Shown here in pieces: positions 44,490-55,515 of a DNA stretch of 64,000 nucleotides. The stretch is from Crassaminicella indica (GTDB lineage Bacteria; Bacillota; Clostridia; Peptostreptococcales; Thermotaleaceae), in contig NZ_CP078093.1 in the NCBI RefSeq assembly GCF_019203185.1, positions 930,001 through 994,000 of the forward strand, given 5' to 3'. The notes under the pieces are model-generated. The model was not told where the DNA came from, did no database searches, and saw nothing but the letters and a program-made list of their open reading frames with translations. Numbering within the stretch: position 1 is the first letter of the stretch; each line of letters begins with the position of its first letter. The position numbers were made by a program, and so were the translations under genes.

Positions 44490-45209
44490 TTATAGTAAAG
44501 GTTTTTTAGTCGGAGTTCCAGCCTTTCTAGGATATTTTGTCGGTGTTTCTTTCACTTTCTCAATTACAACAATATTATGAGTAATATCACAAAACGGCAA
44601 TTTTATATCTTTCTTTTCAATAAATTTACCGCCTAATACTTCTATCGCTTTTTTTGCATCCTTCATTTCTTCATCAATGTTAGGACCCTTTTGGCAAATA
44701 AAATATCCACCTATACTTACAAATGGCAAACAATATTCACATAATACATTTAATGGTGCAACAGCTCTAGCAACAGCAATATCATAGCTTTGCCTGAAAT
44801 TTTTATTTTTCCCAAAGTCTTCTGCTCGTCCATGCTGAAAATCTACAGCTTTTAATCCTAAATTCTCACAAACCTCTTGAAGAAACTTAATCCTTTTATT
44901 TAATGAATCTAATAGCGTTAAGCTTATAGTTGGATCATAAATATTTATAGGAATACCGGGAAACCCTGCACCTGTTCCTACATCAATCACTTTAGAATTT
45001 TTCTTTATAAAGGGAAGTGTCATACAGCATAAAGAATCTAAAAAATGCTTAATCATAACTTCTCTTTCTTCTGTAATAGCTGTTAGATTCATTTTTTTAT
45101 TCCATTCAATTAATAAATCCTTATACTTTAAAAATTGATTGATTTGATCACTATTTAAATTTAACCCTAGTTCTTTTGAGCCTTCTTCAAGAAGCTCTAC
45201 ATTATTCAT
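44490..45209 (-). CDS. rsmG: 16S rRNA (guanine527-N7)-methyltransferase RsmG
   Basis: A 239-residue SAM-dependent enzyme: KMNLTAI, the SAM loop [34 protein letters not shown]. It has an unusual basic/proline tail ([16 protein letters not shown]) at the C-terminus. ATG 45209 follows AGAGGTG and overlaps the mnmG end by eight bases. Confidence 0.95.
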   Translation of the reverse strand: MNNVELLEEGSKELGLNLNSDQINQFLKYKDLLIEWNKKMNLTAITEEREVMIKHFLDSLCCMTLPFIKKNSKVIDVGTGAGFPGIPINIYDPTISLTLLDSLNKRIKFLQEVCENLGLKAVDFQHGRAEDFGKNKNFRQSYDIAVARAVAPLNVLCEYCLPFVSIGGYFICQKGPNIDEEMKDAKKAIEVLGGKFIEKKDIKLPFCDITHNIVVIEKVKETPTKYPRKAGTPTKKPLL

Positions 45210-47097
45210 TTTTTTCACCTCTTTTTCTTCGCTGTTGCTCTAGGTAAATTAAAAGCACAGAAATATCAGCAGGTGATACTCCAGAAATTCTCGATGCCTG
45301 TCCAACAGATAAAGGCTTTATAGCATTTAACTTTTGTCTAGCTTCAAGCCTTAACCCATCAATTTGACTATAATCCATATCTGGATTTAATTTTTTCATC
45401 TCAAGCTTTTTAAACTGTTCAATCTGTTTTAACTGTTTCCCAATATATCCTTCGTATTTTATTTGTATTTCACACTGCTCTACTACTTCTAACGGAAGAT
45501 TTGGACGATTTTTATCTAATTCCTTTAAAGCTTCATATGTGATTTGAGGACGCTTTAATAAATCCTTTAAAGATACACCACTTTTTAAAGTAGATGTACC
45601 CATTTTTTCTAAAAATTCATTTGCTTGACTAGGAGTTACAGTAGTTTGCTTCAACCTTGTCATTTCTTTTTCTATCAATTCTTTTTTCTTTAAGAATTTC
45701 TCATATCTTTCCTTTGTTACTAATCCTATATTATATCCTTTTTCTGTAAGTCTCAAATCTGCATTGTCCTGTCTTAATACTAATCTATATTCTGCTCTAG
45801 ATGTCATCATTCTATAAGGTTCATTAGTTCCTTTTGTTACTAAATCATCAATAAGTACCCCTATATATGCCTCTGAACGATCTAGTGTAAAAGATTCTTT
45901 TCCTTGAATTTTAAGAGCTGCATTAATCCCTGCAATAAGCCCTTGAGCAGCAGCCTCTTCATATCCAGAGCTTCCATTAAATTGTCCTGCTGAAAATAAA
46001 TATTCAATATCCTTACATTCTAAAGTTAATTTTAATTGTAATGGATCAATACAATCATATTCGATCGCATAAGCCGGACGCATTATCTTTACATTTTCAA
46101 GACCTGGAATACTTCTATAGAATTTGACCTGTACATCTTCTGGGAGGCTTGTTGACATACCTTGTACATACATTTCATTAGTATTTAAACCTTCTGGTTC
46201 AATAAATAATTGATGTCTTTTCTTATCTGAAAATCTTGTTATCTTATCTTCAATAGAAGGACAATATCTAGGTCCTGTCCCCTCTATTTCTCCGCCATAC
46301 ATTGCAGAACGATGAATATCCTTTCGAATAATTTCATGAGTTTTTTCATTTGTATAAGTAAGCCAGCAAGAAATTTGATCCTTTTCTAATGATTCATTCA
46401 TAAATGAAAAAGGAACAACTTTTTCATCTCCTGGCTGCTCTTCCATTTTAGAAAAATCCAAAGTAGACTTATCTACCCTTGCTGGTGTACCTGTTTTGAA
46501 TCTTCTCATTTTTAATCCTATTTCTTCTAAGCTTTTTGTTAATTTTTTAGAAGAAGCTAATCCATTTGGTCCACTTTCATAGCTTGTACGTCCAATAAAT
46601 ATTTTTCCTCCTAAATAAGTTCCTGTAGCTAATATTACTGCTTTTGCAGTATATACAGAGCCTGTACTGAATACAACTCCTTTTACACGATTTTCTTCTA
46701 CTATAATTTCAATAACTTCTCCTTGCTTTATATCAAGATTTTCTTGATTTTCCAAAACTTTTTTCATTTCTATATGATAAAGCTGTTTATCAGCTTGAGC
46801 CCTTAATGAATGCACAGCAGGACCTTTTGCCGTATTGAGCATACGACTTTGTATAAAAGCCTTATCTATAATAAGTCCCATCTCTCCACCTAATGCATCG
46901 ATTTCTCTTACAAGGTGTCCTTTTCCTGTTCCTCCTATGGAAGGATTACAAGGCATCATAGCAATAGAATCTAAGTTTATGGATACAAGTAATGTACTAC
47001 AACCCATACGAGCAGATGCTAAAGCTGCTTCACATCCAGCATGCCCAGCTCCAATAACAACTACATCATAATCGCCTGCTCCAAATTTTTCTAGCAT
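45202..47097 (-). CDS. mnmG: tRNA uridine-5-carboxymethylaminomethyl synthesis enzyme MnmG
   Basis: A 631-residue FAD protein. [17 protein letters not shown] is the dinucleotide fold; [19 protein letters not shown] and the C-terminal helical domain match MnmG (GidA). With MnmE it modifies the wobble U34 of several tRNAs. Operon mnmE-mnmG-rsmG. Confidence 0.97.
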   Translation of the reverse strand: MLEKFGAGDYDVVVIGAGHAGCEAALASARMGCSTLLVSINLDSIAMMPCNPSIGGTGKGHLVREIDALGGEMGLIIDKAFIQSRMLNTAKGPAVHSLRAQADKQLYHIEMKKVLENQENLDIKQGEVIEIIVEENRVKGVVFSTGSVYTAKAVILATGTYLGGKIFIGRTSYESGPNGLASSKKLTKSLEEIGLKMRRFKTGTPARVDKSTLDFSKMEEQPGDEKVVPFSFMNESLEKDQISCWLTYTNEKTHEIIRKDIHRSAMYGGEIEGTGPRYCPSIEDKITRFSDKKRHQLFIEPEGLNTNEMYVQGMSTSLPEDVQVKFYRSIPGLENVKIMRPAYAIEYDCIDPLQLKLTLECKDIEYLFSAGQFNGSSGYEEAAAQGLIAGINAALKIQGKESFTLDRSEAYIGVLIDDLVTKGTNEPYRMMTSRAEYRLVLRQDNADLRLTEKGYNIGLVTKERYEKFLKKKELIEKEMTRLKQTTVTPSQANEFLEKMGTSTLKSGVSLKDLLKRPQITYEALKELDKNRPNLPLEVVEQCEIQIKYEGYIGKQLKQIEQFKKLEMKKLNPDMDYSQIDGLRLEARQKLNAIKPLSVGQASRISGVSPADISVLLIYLEQQRRKRGEKNE

Positions 47098-47108
47098 TCA
47101 TATCCCTC

Positions 47109-48488
47109 CTATTTTCCTAAACAAAAGTTAGCAAATATTTGATCGATTACATCTTCTCCTACTGTTTCTCCTGTAATTTCTCCTAAATATTCCAAGCAAT
47201 TTTTCACATCTACTTCTACAAAATCTAATGGTAAGCCTTGTTTTATTGCATCAATAGCATCTAATATACTCATTTTTGCTTTTTCTAATGCATCTTTATG
47301 CCTTACATTAGTAATAAAAGAAGCCTCTCCTTGCTTTACTTTACCACCATAAACTAACTCAACAATAGTTTCCTCTAATTCATCTATTCCTGTTCCTTTC
47401 AAAATAGACACTTTAATGATTTTTTTATTTGGAAGAAGCTTTTTGATTTCATCTATATCTAAAACAACAGGTAAATCAGTTTTATTCATTAAAACAATTG
47501 TTGGTCTATCTTTAAGTAGTTCTATAATTTTCCTATCTTCGTCAGTTAAAGCTTCTGAAGCATTTAATACAAAAATCACTAAATCTCCTTTGTTGAAAAA
47601 TTCTTTACTTCTCTCCACACCAATTTTTTCAACAATGTCTTCCGTTTCTCTAATACCTGCAGTATCAACAATTTTTAGAGGAATTCCTCTTATACTTACA
47701 AATTCTTCAATAATATCTCTTGTTGTTCCTGGTACTTCTGTAACAATCGCTCTAGATTCCTTAAGCAATGCATTCATTAGAGATGATTTTCCAACATTTG
47801 GTTTTCCAATAATTACTGTATGCAATCCTTCTTTGATAATTCTTCCTGTATTTGAACTTTCAAGAAGGCGCTCAATATCTTCATGAATCTTATTTGAACT
47901 TTCCATAAGCTCATTATATGTAATTTCTTCAATATCTTCATCTGGAAAATCAATGTTTACCGTAATATGTGCCATCATTTCTAAAATATTATCCCGAATA
48001 GCTTTTACCTCTTTAGATAATGAACCTTCTAATTGACCAAAGGCTACATCAAAGCTTTTATCTGTCTTTGCGCTGATCAAATCCATTACAGCTTCTGCTT
48101 GTGAAAGATCAATTCTTCCATTTAAAAACGCTCTCTTTGTAAATTCTCCTCGTTCTGCCATCCTTGCTCCATTTCTTAATACAAGTTGAAGAATCTTTCG
48201 TACAGGAACAATACCTCCATGACAGTTAATTTCTACCACATCTTCTGCAGTATATGTATATGGTGCTTTCATATATACAACTAATACCTCGTCTATTAAT
48301 TTTTTTGTATGAGGATCTACAATTTTTCCGTGGGTAAGTCTCCTCGGTTTATATTCTTTTATACTATTTCCTTTTGTAGGAACAAAAATTTTATCAAGTA
48401 TTTCTAAAGAAGCTTCTCCACTTAATCTTACAATCCCAATTCCTGCTTCTCCTGGTGCTGTTGCAATAGCTGCAATTGTATCGCTCAT
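47109..48488 (-). CDS. mnmE: tRNA modification GTPase MnmE
   Basis: A 459-residue protein: N-terminal folate-binding domain (TIAAIATAPGEAGIGIVRLSG), helical domain, embedded G domain (GKPNVGKSSL, DTAGIRET, NKTD) and the C-terminal CLGK motif with the catalytic Cys. Partner of MnmG, encoded 11 bases downstream. Confidence 0.97.
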   Translation of the reverse strand: MSDTIAAIATAPGEAGIGIVRLSGEASLEILDKIFVPTKGNSIKEYKPRRLTHGKIVDPHTKKLIDEVLVVYMKAPYTYTAEDVVEINCHGGIVPVRKILQLVLRNGARMAERGEFTKRAFLNGRIDLSQAEAVMDLISAKTDKSFDVAFGQLEGSLSKEVKAIRDNILEMMAHITVNIDFPDEDIEEITYNELMESSNKIHEDIERLLESSNTGRIIKEGLHTVIIGKPNVGKSSLMNALLKESRAIVTEVPGTTRDIIEEFVSIRGIPLKIVDTAGIRETEDIVEKIGVERSKEFFNKGDLVIFVLNASEALTDEDRKIIELLKDRPTIVLMNKTDLPVVLDIDEIKKLLPNKKIIKVSILKGTGIDELEETIVELVYGGKVKQGEASFITNVRHKDALEKAKMSILDAIDAIKQGLPLDFVEVDVKNCLEYLGEITGETVGEDVIDQIFANFCLGK

Positions 48489-48556
48489 TTTATCACCTCT
48501 TTATTATCACTTCTTTATTCTATCATTAGTATGCCAAAATATTAATAAACAATAAC

Positions 48557-48584
48557 AAAACCCAGCAATCGCTACTGGGTTTTA
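48557..48584 (-). terminator. Terminator after jag
   Basis: AAAACCCAG/CTGGGTTTT stem overlapping the jag stop codon, running into T on the minus strand. Confidence 0.82.
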
Positions 48585-49207
48585 GATAATTGTTTTACTG
48601 CAATTACAACTTTTCTAAAAGGTTCTTCACCTTCACTTCTTGTCTGAACATATGGATGATTCTGTAATGTTGAATGAATAATTCTTCTCTCATAAGGATT
48701 CATAGGTTCAAGTACTATATCCTTTCCTCTGATTTTCACTTGATTGGCTAACTTATTTGCAAGTCTTACTAAAGTCTGTTCTCTTTTTTTACGATAATTT
48801 TCTGTATCTACTATTACTCTTAAATAATTTTCCCTATCCTTATTAACAACTAGACTTACCAGGTATTGTATAGCATCTAAAGTCTGTCCTCTTCTTCCAA
48901 TCAATACACCCATATCTTTACCTAAAATTTCTATATATAAGCTGTCTTCCTTTAGTTTTGTCTTGCAGTGAGCTTCAAGCTTCATATCTTTAAATATACT
49001 ATTCAAAAATTCTACTGCTGCCTCTTCTGGATGATCCTTCACAGTAACCCTTATTTTTGCCAATCTTGTACCAATCAAACCTAGAAAACCTTTGCTCGGC
49101 TCTTCTATTACTTCGATTTCTACCTTATCCCGTGTAACTTTTAATTCTTCAAGAGCACTTTTCACAGCTTCTTCTACAGTTTTCCCTGTTTTTTCTGTGA
49201 ATTTCAT
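48572..49207 (-). CDS. jag: RNA-binding protein Jag/KhpB
   Basis: A 211-residue protein: Jag N-terminal domain (KFTEKTGKTVEEAVKSAL), a KH domain with GRRGQTLDAIQYL, and an R3H domain (NPYERRIIHSTLQ). Binds RNA and affects cell elongation/division in Firmicutes. Follows yidC by one base. Confidence 0.95.
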   Translation of the reverse strand: MKFTEKTGKTVEEAVKSALEELKVTRDKVEIEVIEEPSKGFLGLIGTRLAKIRVTVKDHPEEAAVEFLNSIFKDMKLEAHCKTKLKEDSLYIEILGKDMGVLIGRRGQTLDAIQYLVSLVVNKDRENYLRVIVDTENYRKKREQTLVRLANKLANQVKIRGKDIVLEPMNPYERRIIHSTLQNHPYVQTRSEGEEPFRKVVIAVKQLSKTQ

Positions 49208-49208
49208 A

Positions 49209-49865
49209 TTAACTTAACTCCTCCTTAGATACTATACCTTTTGATATAAAGTACTGTTGAGCCATTTGGAATATATTACTTACCACCCAATATAGCGTAA
49301 GTCCTGCTGGAAAGCCTCTTCCCCACCAAATAATCAAAAATGGCATCACTAAGTTCATCGTCTTCATGGTTTGATTTTGAACAGCTCCAGTATTTGTGGT
49401 ACTCATTGAAAAATATGTTGTAATCCCTGCTAATATAGGCAGTATGATTGGATCTGGATTGCTTAAATTTGGTATCCATAAAAAAGATTCACTGATTGCT
49501 TGAAGAAAGCTAGGCTCAGCAATATATTGTGCAGGCGTTCTCAGTACTGAAAAAAGTCCAAATATTATTGGAATTTGAATCAGTAATGGTAAACATCCAC
49601 CCATAGGATTGATTTTATGTTCTTTGTACAGTTCCATTGTTTTTATGTTAAGCTTTTCTTTATCATTTTTATATTTTTCCTGAAGTTCCTTTAGCTTCGG
49701 CTGTATCTTCGCCATTTCTTTTGTACTTTTTAATTGCTTTATAGTAAGCGGTAATAGCACTAACTTTACAATAACCGTAAATAATATAATGGATATTCCA
49801 TAGTTTCCTATTAGCTTATATAGATATAATAAAAGGTATCCCATTGGTTTAGCTAAAAAACGCAT
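49209..49865 (-). CDS. yidC: Membrane protein insertase YidC (SpoIIIJ/OxaA)
   Basis: A 218-residue insertase with five transmembrane segments and the 60KD_IMP domain (IILFTVIVKLVLLPLT, NPMGGCLPLLIQIPI). The conserved Arg-like groove residue is replaced in the usual Gram-positive pattern by Lys near KLVLLPL. No lipobox is evident at the N-terminus. Confidence 0.94.
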   Translation of the reverse strand: MRFLAKPMGYLLLYLYKLIGNYGISIILFTVIVKLVLLPLTIKQLKSTKEMAKIQPKLKELQEKYKNDKEKLNIKTMELYKEHKINPMGGCLPLLIQIPIIFGLFSVLRTPAQYIAEPSFLQAISESFLWIPNLSNPDPIILPILAGITTYFSMSTTNTGAVQNQTMKTMNLVMPFLIIWWGRGFPAGLTLYWVVSNIFQMAQQYFISKGIVSKEELS

Positions 49866-49888
49866 TAAAATTATTACCCCCTATTCGA

Positions 49889-50098
49889 TTATTTTAAAGG
49901 GTCATATCCTCCTGAGTGAAAGGGATGACATTTTAAAATTCTTTTTATACTTATAATTGTTCCTTTAATTGCTCCATATTTTTCTAAAGCTTCTAATGCA
50001 TATTGAGAACATGTTGGATAAAATCTACAAGTTTGAGGTTTTAATGGCGAAATATACCTTCTATATATCTTCACCATACCTATTAATATTTCCTTCAA
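49889..50098 (-). CDS. yidD: Membrane protein insertion efficiency factor YidD
   Basis: A 69-residue amphipathic protein: [23 protein letters not shown] and [10 protein letters not shown], the full UPF0161 signature. TTG start at 50098 with AGGTG upstream, overlapping the rnpA stop. Confidence 0.95.
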   Translation of the reverse strand: MKEILIGMVKIYRRYISPLKPQTCRFYPTCSQYALEALEKYGAIKGTIISIKRILKCHPFHSGGYDPLK

Positions 50099-50445
50099 AT
50101 TTTTTTCACCTGTTTCAATAATTTTGATTTTTTTAAAATATGCATCATTGCCTTTTCTACATCTTTATACGCTGCGTCCTTCATATTTACTCTAGCGATA
50201 AAAATAAGATCATATCCTCTTTGAATATCTGAGCTATATAAACGAAAAGCTTCTTTCATTAATCTTCTTGCTCTATTTCTGATAACACTTTTACCAACTT
50301 TTTTACTAGCAATAAACCCTACTCGATTGTATTCTTGTTTCTTCTTTAAATAAAATAGTACCAAATATTTATTGGCTAATGAATTTCCTTTAGAATAGAT
50401 CCTTTTAAAAGCAGTATCTTCTCTTAATCGCAACGTATCTTTCAT
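50095..50445 (-). CDS. rnpA: Ribonuclease P protein component
   Basis: A 116-residue basic protein with the RnpA signature [29 protein letters not shown]. It assists the RNase P RNA in tRNA 5' maturation. ATG 50445 is chosen, with AAGGA eight bases upstream. Confidence 0.95.
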   Translation of the reverse strand: MKDTLRLREDTAFKRIYSKGNSLANKYLVLFYLKKKQEYNRVGFIASKKVGKSVIRNRARRLMKEAFRLYSSDIQRGYDLIFIARVNMKDAAYKDVEKAMMHILKKSKLLKQVKKI

Positions 50446-50510
50446 TTTTTTTCCTTCTTTCAAAACACCAAAATTACTTTTTATTCCTATAAAGTATACC
50501 TTTATAGAAA

Positions 50511-50531
50511 AAGGCCACTTTATGCGGCCTT
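50511..50531 (-). terminator. Terminator/attenuator between rpmH and rnpA
   Basis: AAGGCCGC pairs with GTGGCCTT, then TTTTT. It overlaps the rpmH stop and probably sets the high rpmH to rnpA transcript ratio. Confidence 0.8.
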
Positions 50532-50664
50532 ATGCAGTCAATCTTTTTCTGCCTTTTTGTCTACGTCTTTTTAAAACATTTCTTCCTGATTTTGTACTCA
50601 TTCTTTTTCTAAATCCATGCTCTTTCTTTCTTTGTCTTTTCTTTGGCTGATAAGTTCTTTTCAC
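50530..50664 (-). CDS. rpmH: 50S ribosomal protein L34
   Basis: 44 codons starting at GTG 50664: [20 protein letters not shown], then [26 protein letters not shown] lies six bases upstream. First gene of the operon leading left from oriC. Too short for many gene finders but unambiguous. Confidence 0.97.
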   Translation of the reverse strand: MKRTYQPKKRQRKKEHGFRKRMSTKSGRNVLKRRRQKGRKRLTA

Positions 50665-50689
50665 TACGAACACCTCCTTCAAACTGTAA

Positions 50690-51257
50690 CATATATATGA
50701 AAATAACCATATTTCTACCTAAAATGAGCATTTACTAAATAATTATAACTTCGTGTAGAAAATATGTCAAGAACCTTCTTGAAATGGCTTTTTGTGGATA
50801 ATTTTATCACCAAATATTTTTTGTTGTGGATAATTTTCACCATATCATTGAAATCCTATTTTTTATTTGATATGATTAAATAAACTTGTTGATATGTGGA
50901 GAAATTATCAAAATTATTCACTTTTATACACAGGCTGTGGATAATTTTGTGTATAACTTATGAATCTTTTATATATTTCCTTTTTTCTACTGTTTTTTCT
51001 TTGTGAATATTTTTTTTTGAATTTCTATTAAAATTGTGTATAATTATTTTTTGTTTTTATTCTATTTATTTTATCCATATATTATCCACAAAATTATTCA
51101 TTTCCTAGTTTATAAAATTTATTCAATAAAAAATTATCTTTTTCATAAATCATCCACAATTTTTGTGGATATTTTGTGGGTAATTGTTTTTTTTACACAA
51201 AAAATTTTTTTTTCTATACTAAAGCACTTATTTTTTATTTCGTAAGGAGGTCGTTTC
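50690..51257. other. oriC: Replication origin oriC (rpmH-dnaA part)
   Basis: A very AT-rich 590-base gap with DnaA boxes. Perfect boxes are at 50793-50801, 50825-50833, 50936-50944 (complement form) and 51082-51090. One-mismatch boxes are at 51071-51079, 51150-51158, 51164-51172 and 51175-51183. Long T/A tracts around 51000-51250 could serve as the unwinding region. Confidence 0.9.
51017..51044 (+). promoter_or_regulatory. Candidate dnaA promoter
   Basis: TTGAAT, 16 bases, TATAAT, within oriC and followed by several DnaA boxes that would allow autoregulation. Confidence 0.5.
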
Positions 51258-52598
51258 ATGAATATCCAACTGTCTGAAATATGGCAGCAAACATTAAATT
51301 TAATCAAAACAGAGCTTACGGAAGTCAGCTATAATACATGGCTTAAGCCTATAGAACCTTTAACTATAAATGGAAAAACTATTATTTTGGCTGTTGCAAA
51401 TGACTTTTCAAAAGGAATATTAGAAGCAAGATATGCAACACTCATTATGAATGCAATAAAACACATCACTTCTGATGAATATAATTTAGTTTTTACAGTT
51501 CCAGGCAGTGAAGCATATTTAAAAGCTTCTAAAGTTCAACCAAACAACCACAATAATAAAAATTCCTTTGATATGCTAAATTTAAATCCTAAATATGTTT
51601 TTGATACTTTTGTAATTGGCAATAGCAATCGTTTTGCCCATGCAGCATCTCTTGCTGTTGCAGAAGCACCTGCAAAAGCATATAATCCTCTATTCATATA
51701 TGGAGGAGTAGGACTTGGAAAAACCCATTTAATGCATGCAATCGGCCATTTTATACTGGGACAAAACCCAAATGCTAGAGTTGTTTATGTTTCTTCAGAA
51801 AAATTTACAAATGAATTAATCAACTCTATAAAAGATGATAAAAATGAAGAATTTCGTAATAAATACAGAAATGTTGATGTTTTACTAGTAGATGATATCC
51901 AATTTATCGCTGGTAAAGAAAGAACTCAAGAAGAGTTCTTTCATACCTTTAATGCACTTCATGAAGCAAATAAACAAATTATCATCTCTAGTGATAGACC
52001 TCCAAAAGAGATTCCAACCCTAGAAGATCGATTACGTTCTAGATTTGAATGGGGACTTATTACAGATATTCAACCTCCTGATCTTGAAACAAGAATTGCC
52101 ATTCTTCGCAAAAAAGCTGAAATTGAAGGTATCGATGTTCCTAACGAGGTTATGCACTATATCGCTAAAAAAATTCAATCAAATATTCGAGAATTAGAAG
52201 GAGCTTTGATAAGAATTGTCGCTTATTCTTCTCTTACAAATAAAGAGGTTACAATAGAGCTTGCAAGTGAAGCACTAAAGGATATTATTGCATCAACTAA
52301 GCCAAAACAGATAACTGTATCTCTTATTAAAGAAGTAATAGCTGAAAATTTTAATATAAAATTAGATGATTTTAATTCAAAGAAAAGAACAAGATCTATT
52401 GCTTATCCAAGACAAATTGCTATGTATTTATCTAGAGAATTAACAGATCTATCACTTCCTAAAATTGGAGATGAATTCGGAGGAAGAGATCATACTACTG
52501 TTATACACGCACATGAGAAGATTTCAAAGGATATTGCAGCTAACCCAGATTTTAAAATGAAAATTGATGCAATTATTAAGGATATAAAGGGAAAATAA
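51258..52598 (+). CDS. dnaA: Chromosomal replication initiator DnaA
   Basis: A 446-residue AAA+ initiator. Domain I starts [20 protein letters not shown]; a short linker; AAA+ with Walker [16 protein letters not shown], Walker [10 protein letters not shown]; and domain IV with the DnaA-box binding signature [15 protein letters not shown]. Unwinds oriC. AAGGAGG precedes the ATG. Confidence 0.98.
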   Translation: MNIQLSEIWQQTLNLIKTELTEVSYNTWLKPIEPLTINGKTIILAVANDFSKGILEARYATLIMNAIKHITSDEYNLVFTVPGSEAYLKASKVQPNNHNNKNSFDMLNLNPKYVFDTFVIGNSNRFAHAASLAVAEAPAKAYNPLFIYGGVGLGKTHLMHAIGHFILGQNPNARVVYVSSEKFTNELINSIKDDKNEEFRNKYRNVDVLLVDDIQFIAGKERTQEEFFHTFNALHEANKQIIISSDRPPKEIPTLEDRLRSRFEWGLITDIQPPDLETRIAILRKKAEIEGIDVPNEVMHYIAKKIQSNIRELEGALIRIVAYSSLTNKEVTIELASEALKDIIASTKPKQITVSLIKEVIAENFNIKLDDFNSKKRTRSIAYPRQIAMYLSRELTDLSLPKIGDEFGGRDHTTVIHAHEKISKDIAANPDFKMKIDAIIKDIKGK

Positions 52599-52670
52599 TT
52601 CACAATAGCTTGTTATTATTATCTTAATAAAATGTTAATAATAATGATTTTATCAATGCATCTATGAATA

Positions 52671-52752
52671 TGTGGATAAATACACTCTAGATATTCACAT
52701 TTTATTATTTCTTATAATCATTGATTTTGCACACATACAACACTTATCCACA
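52671..52752. promoter_or_regulatory. DnaA boxes in the dnaA-dnaN gap
   Basis: Perfect boxes at 52671-52679 (complement form) and 52744-52752 in AT-rich DNA. Second box cluster of a bipartite origin. Confidence 0.8.
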
Positions 52753-52822
52753 AATTCACAGCGCCTACTACTATTACTACTATAAATTTAATTATTTATA
52801 TATGTTTTTACAAAAAAGGAGG

Positions 52823-52831
52823 TTATCCACA
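52823..52831 (+). promoter_or_regulatory. DnaA box between Shine-Dalgarno and start of dnaN
   Basis: A perfect TTATCCACA follows AGGAGG directly and ends one base before the dnaN ATG at 52833. Confidence 0.75.
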
Positions 52832-52832
52832 A

Positions 52833-53936
52833 ATGAAGATCATTTGTAACCAACGAAAGTTATCCTCAAGCATAAATACAGTTCAAAAAGCAGTAACATC
52901 TAAAACAACTTTGCCTATATTGAAAGGTATTTTAATAGAAACCTGTGGGCAACAATTAAAACTAGTTGGTACAGATTTAGAAATAGGAATAGAAAATTAT
53001 ATAGATGCAGAAATTTTATCTCCAGGAGCAATTGTTTTATCTTCTAAAATATTAGGGGATATTATTAGAAAATTGCCTGATGCAGATGTTGAAATAGAAG
53101 TAGATGAAAATAACAATACAATTATTAGATGTGAAAATTCTGAGTTTACATTAATAGGACAAGATGCTGTTGAATATCCAGAACTACCAACAGTTGAAGA
53201 AGAGCATGCATATAAGCTTCCTCAAGATCTTTTAAAAAATATGATAAAGCAAACAGTATTTGCTACATCTTTAGATGAAACTCGTCCAATTCTTTCTGGT
53301 GTTTTAATGGAGCTACAAGAAGAATCTATTAATATGGTTGCTTTAGATGGGTATCGATTAGCTTTAAGAAGGGCAAATATAAAAAATACTGTCAAACAAA
53401 AATCTGTTATTCCATCAAAAACATTAAATGAGATAAATAGAATCTTAACAGAAGAGGAAAACACAGATGTTGAAATCTTTTTTACTGATAAACATGTTCT
53501 ATTTAATATGAAACAAACAAGAGTTATATCAAGATTATTAGAAGGAGAATTCATAAATTATAATCAAATTATTCCAAAAGAATATAAATCAAGAGCAAAG
53601 GTAAAAACAAAAAAATTGTTAGATAGTATAGAACGTGCATCTTTATTAGCTAAAGAAGGAAAAAACAATTTAGTCAAATTTTCAGTAAAAGATGAATTTA
53701 TGCATATTACATCTAATGCAGAAATAGGAAAAGTCTTTGAATCTGTTTCGATAGAATTAGAAGGAGAAGATATTGATATTGGTTTTAACTCAAAATATTT
53801 TTTAGATGCTTTAAAGATTATTGACAGCGAAGAAGTTTATTTAGAATTTACAACAAGTGTTAGTCCATGTATTGTAAAACCAGCAGATCATAGCAATTAT
53901 ACTTATCTGATTTTACCAGTTAGATTAGTAGGATAA
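52833..53936 (+). CDS. dnaN: DNA polymerase III beta sliding clamp
   Basis: A 367-residue clamp with three repeated folds (MKIICNQRKLSSSINTVQKA; DETRPILSGVLME; and the C-terminal SNYTYLILPVRL). Tethers polymerase and other partners to DNA. Full family length; second gene after dnaA. Confidence 0.97.
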   Translation: MKIICNQRKLSSSINTVQKAVTSKTTLPILKGILIETCGQQLKLVGTDLEIGIENYIDAEILSPGAIVLSSKILGDIIRKLPDADVEIEVDENNNTIIRCENSEFTLIGQDAVEYPELPTVEEEHAYKLPQDLLKNMIKQTVFATSLDETRPILSGVLMELQEESINMVALDGYRLALRRANIKNTVKQKSVIPSKTLNEINRILTEEENTDVEIFFTDKHVLFNMKQTRVISRLLEGEFINYNQIIPKEYKSRAKVKTKKLLDSIERASLLAKEGKNNLVKFSVKDEFMHITSNAEIGKVFESVSIELEGEDIDIGFNSKYFLDALKIIDSEEVYLEFTTSVSPCIVKPADHSNYTYLILPVRLVG

Positions 53937-53942
53937 AAAGGG

Positions 53943-53977
53943 AAGGAGTTCTCAAATATGAGGAGAACTCCTTTTAT
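53943..53977 (+). terminator. Terminator after dnaN
   Basis: AAGGAGTTCTC pairs with GAGAACTCCTT around a nine-base loop, then TTT. Confidence 0.8.
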
Positions 53978-54078
53978 AGATGTTAGGCAATAAAAAAATT
54001 AAAAAAGGATATGAAAAGTATATAAATGAGTAGAATATAGATAAATATTAAATTTTAATAAAAAGGAGCGAATTGTGT

Positions 54079-54288
54079 ATGGTGCAATTAAAAATAGAAG
54101 GTGAATATATACAGCTAGATAAGGCTCTTAAGCTTGCAGATTTAGTACAAACAGGTGGTCATGCAAAAATAGTTATACAAGAAGGCTTGGTGAAGGTAAA
54201 TGAAGCTGTAGAATTTAGACGGGGAAGAAAATTAAGAGATGGAGATGTGGTAGAATTAGAGGGAGAAAGATTTGTAATAAAAAGTTAA
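54079..54288 (+). CDS. yaaA: S4-domain RNA-binding protein YaaA/RlbA
   Basis: A 69-residue S4-like protein: IQLDKALKLADLVQTGGHAK, VKVNEAVEFRRGRKLRDGDVVEL. Conserved between dnaN and recF in Firmicutes; implicated in ribosome assembly. ATG 54079 or TTG 54073; AGGAG fits either. Confidence 0.92.
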   Translation: MVQLKIEGEYIQLDKALKLADLVQTGGHAKIVIQEGLVKVNEAVEFRRGRKLRDGDVVELEGERFVIKS

Positions 54289-54335
54289 AGAAATATTTTT
54301 AATGAATTAAGCTAAAAGCGCAAGGGGTGCGGCAG

Positions 54336-55448
54336 GTGTATTTAAAAAGTTTAAAATTAATAAACTTTAGAAATTATAATCAACTCGCATTAGAATTTCA
54401 TCCTAAAATCAATGTGTTTGTAGGAGAGAATGCTCAAGGAAAAACAAATATACTAGAAGCTATATATTTAACTAGTACAGCTAAATCTTTTAGAACAAGT
54501 AAAGATCGAGAGTTAATTAAATTTGATAAGGATAGAGCATATATCAAAGTAGAAGGAAAAAAAAGATATACAGATACAACTGTAGAATTAAAGTTGGAGG
54601 AAGGTAAAAAAAAGCAAATTAAGTTAAATGGTATGACTTTAAGTAAAAATTCAGAGCTTCTCAATAATGTTTATGTAGTAGTATTCTCACCTGAAGATTT
54701 AAAGCTTATTAAAGAAGGGCCAAGTGAGCGAAGAAAGTTTATAGACAATGAAATAGCTCAGATGAAACCAAGTTATTTTCACCATCTGAATAGGTACAAT
54801 AAGGTTTTGATGCAGAGAAACAATCTCATAAAAAAAATATATCACAATAAAAAACTTATGGATACGCTTGATATATGGAATGAAAAGCTTATAGAATTAG
54901 GAACCAAATTGATGATGGAAAGAGAAAGATTTGTTACAAGAATAAATTTACTAAGCAGATTGATTCATAGAAAAATTACAGAAAACAAAGAAAATCTTGA
55001 AGTAAGGTATATGAGTAGTATTGAGCTAAAAAATGATTTTAAGGATACTCTGGAAAGCTTTAGGAAAACTTTACAAGAAGCTTTAGATGTAGATTTACAA
55101 AGAGGAACTACAACTTTTGGACCCCATAGAGATGACTTAGGTGTTTTTGTAAATGGGATTGATATACGAAGCTTTGGTTCGCAAGGACAGCAGAGAACTT
55201 GTGCTTTATCCTTAAAGCTTGCAGAAATAGAACTAATAAAAGGGGAAACGGCTGAGTATCCTATTTTGCTTTTAGATGATGTTATGTCTGAATTAGACAT
55301 AAAAAGACAAACCTTTTTAATAAAGGCTTTAAAAGATGTTCAAATATTTATTACAACAACGGAAATGAATCATTTAAATGAGCTTAATGTAAATAAAGAA
55401 TATATTTTTCATGTTAAGAATGCGGTCGTTTATAATGAATCCATGTAA
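54336..55448 (+). CDS. recF: DNA replication and repair protein RecF
   Basis: A 370-residue SMC-like ATPase: LKLINFRNYNQL, Walker A GENAQGKTNILEAIY, signature SFGSQGQQRTCALSLKLAE and Walker B PILLLDDVMSELD. Loads RecA at gaps with RecO/RecR. GTG 54336 is chosen because AAGGGG lies seven bases upstream and the protein then starts like other RecF. Confidence 0.96.
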   Translation: MYLKSLKLINFRNYNQLALEFHPKINVFVGENAQGKTNILEAIYLTSTAKSFRTSKDRELIKFDKDRAYIKVEGKKRYTDTTVELKLEEGKKKQIKLNGMTLSKNSELLNNVYVVVFSPEDLKLIKEGPSERRKFIDNEIAQMKPSYFHHLNRYNKVLMQRNNLIKKIYHNKKLMDTLDIWNEKLIELGTKLMMERERFVTRINLLSRLIHRKITENKENLEVRYMSSIELKNDFKDTLESFRKTLQEALDVDLQRGTTTFGPHRDDLGVFVNGIDIRSFGSQGQQRTCALSLKLAEIELIKGETAEYPILLLDDVMSELDIKRQTFLIKALKDVQIFITTTEMNHLNELNVNKEYIFHVKNAVVYNESM

Positions 55449-55515
55449 ATTTTCTTTTATATCCTTCAATAAAAGGTTATAATATAGAGTGGAGTAATTT
55501 TAAGGAGAGATTTTT

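Noticed and set aside
51036-51245. Plus-strand frame of 69 codons before dnaA
   Set aside because: AT-rich origin DNA with DnaA boxes; the Phe/Tyr/Ile-rich translation has no family features.
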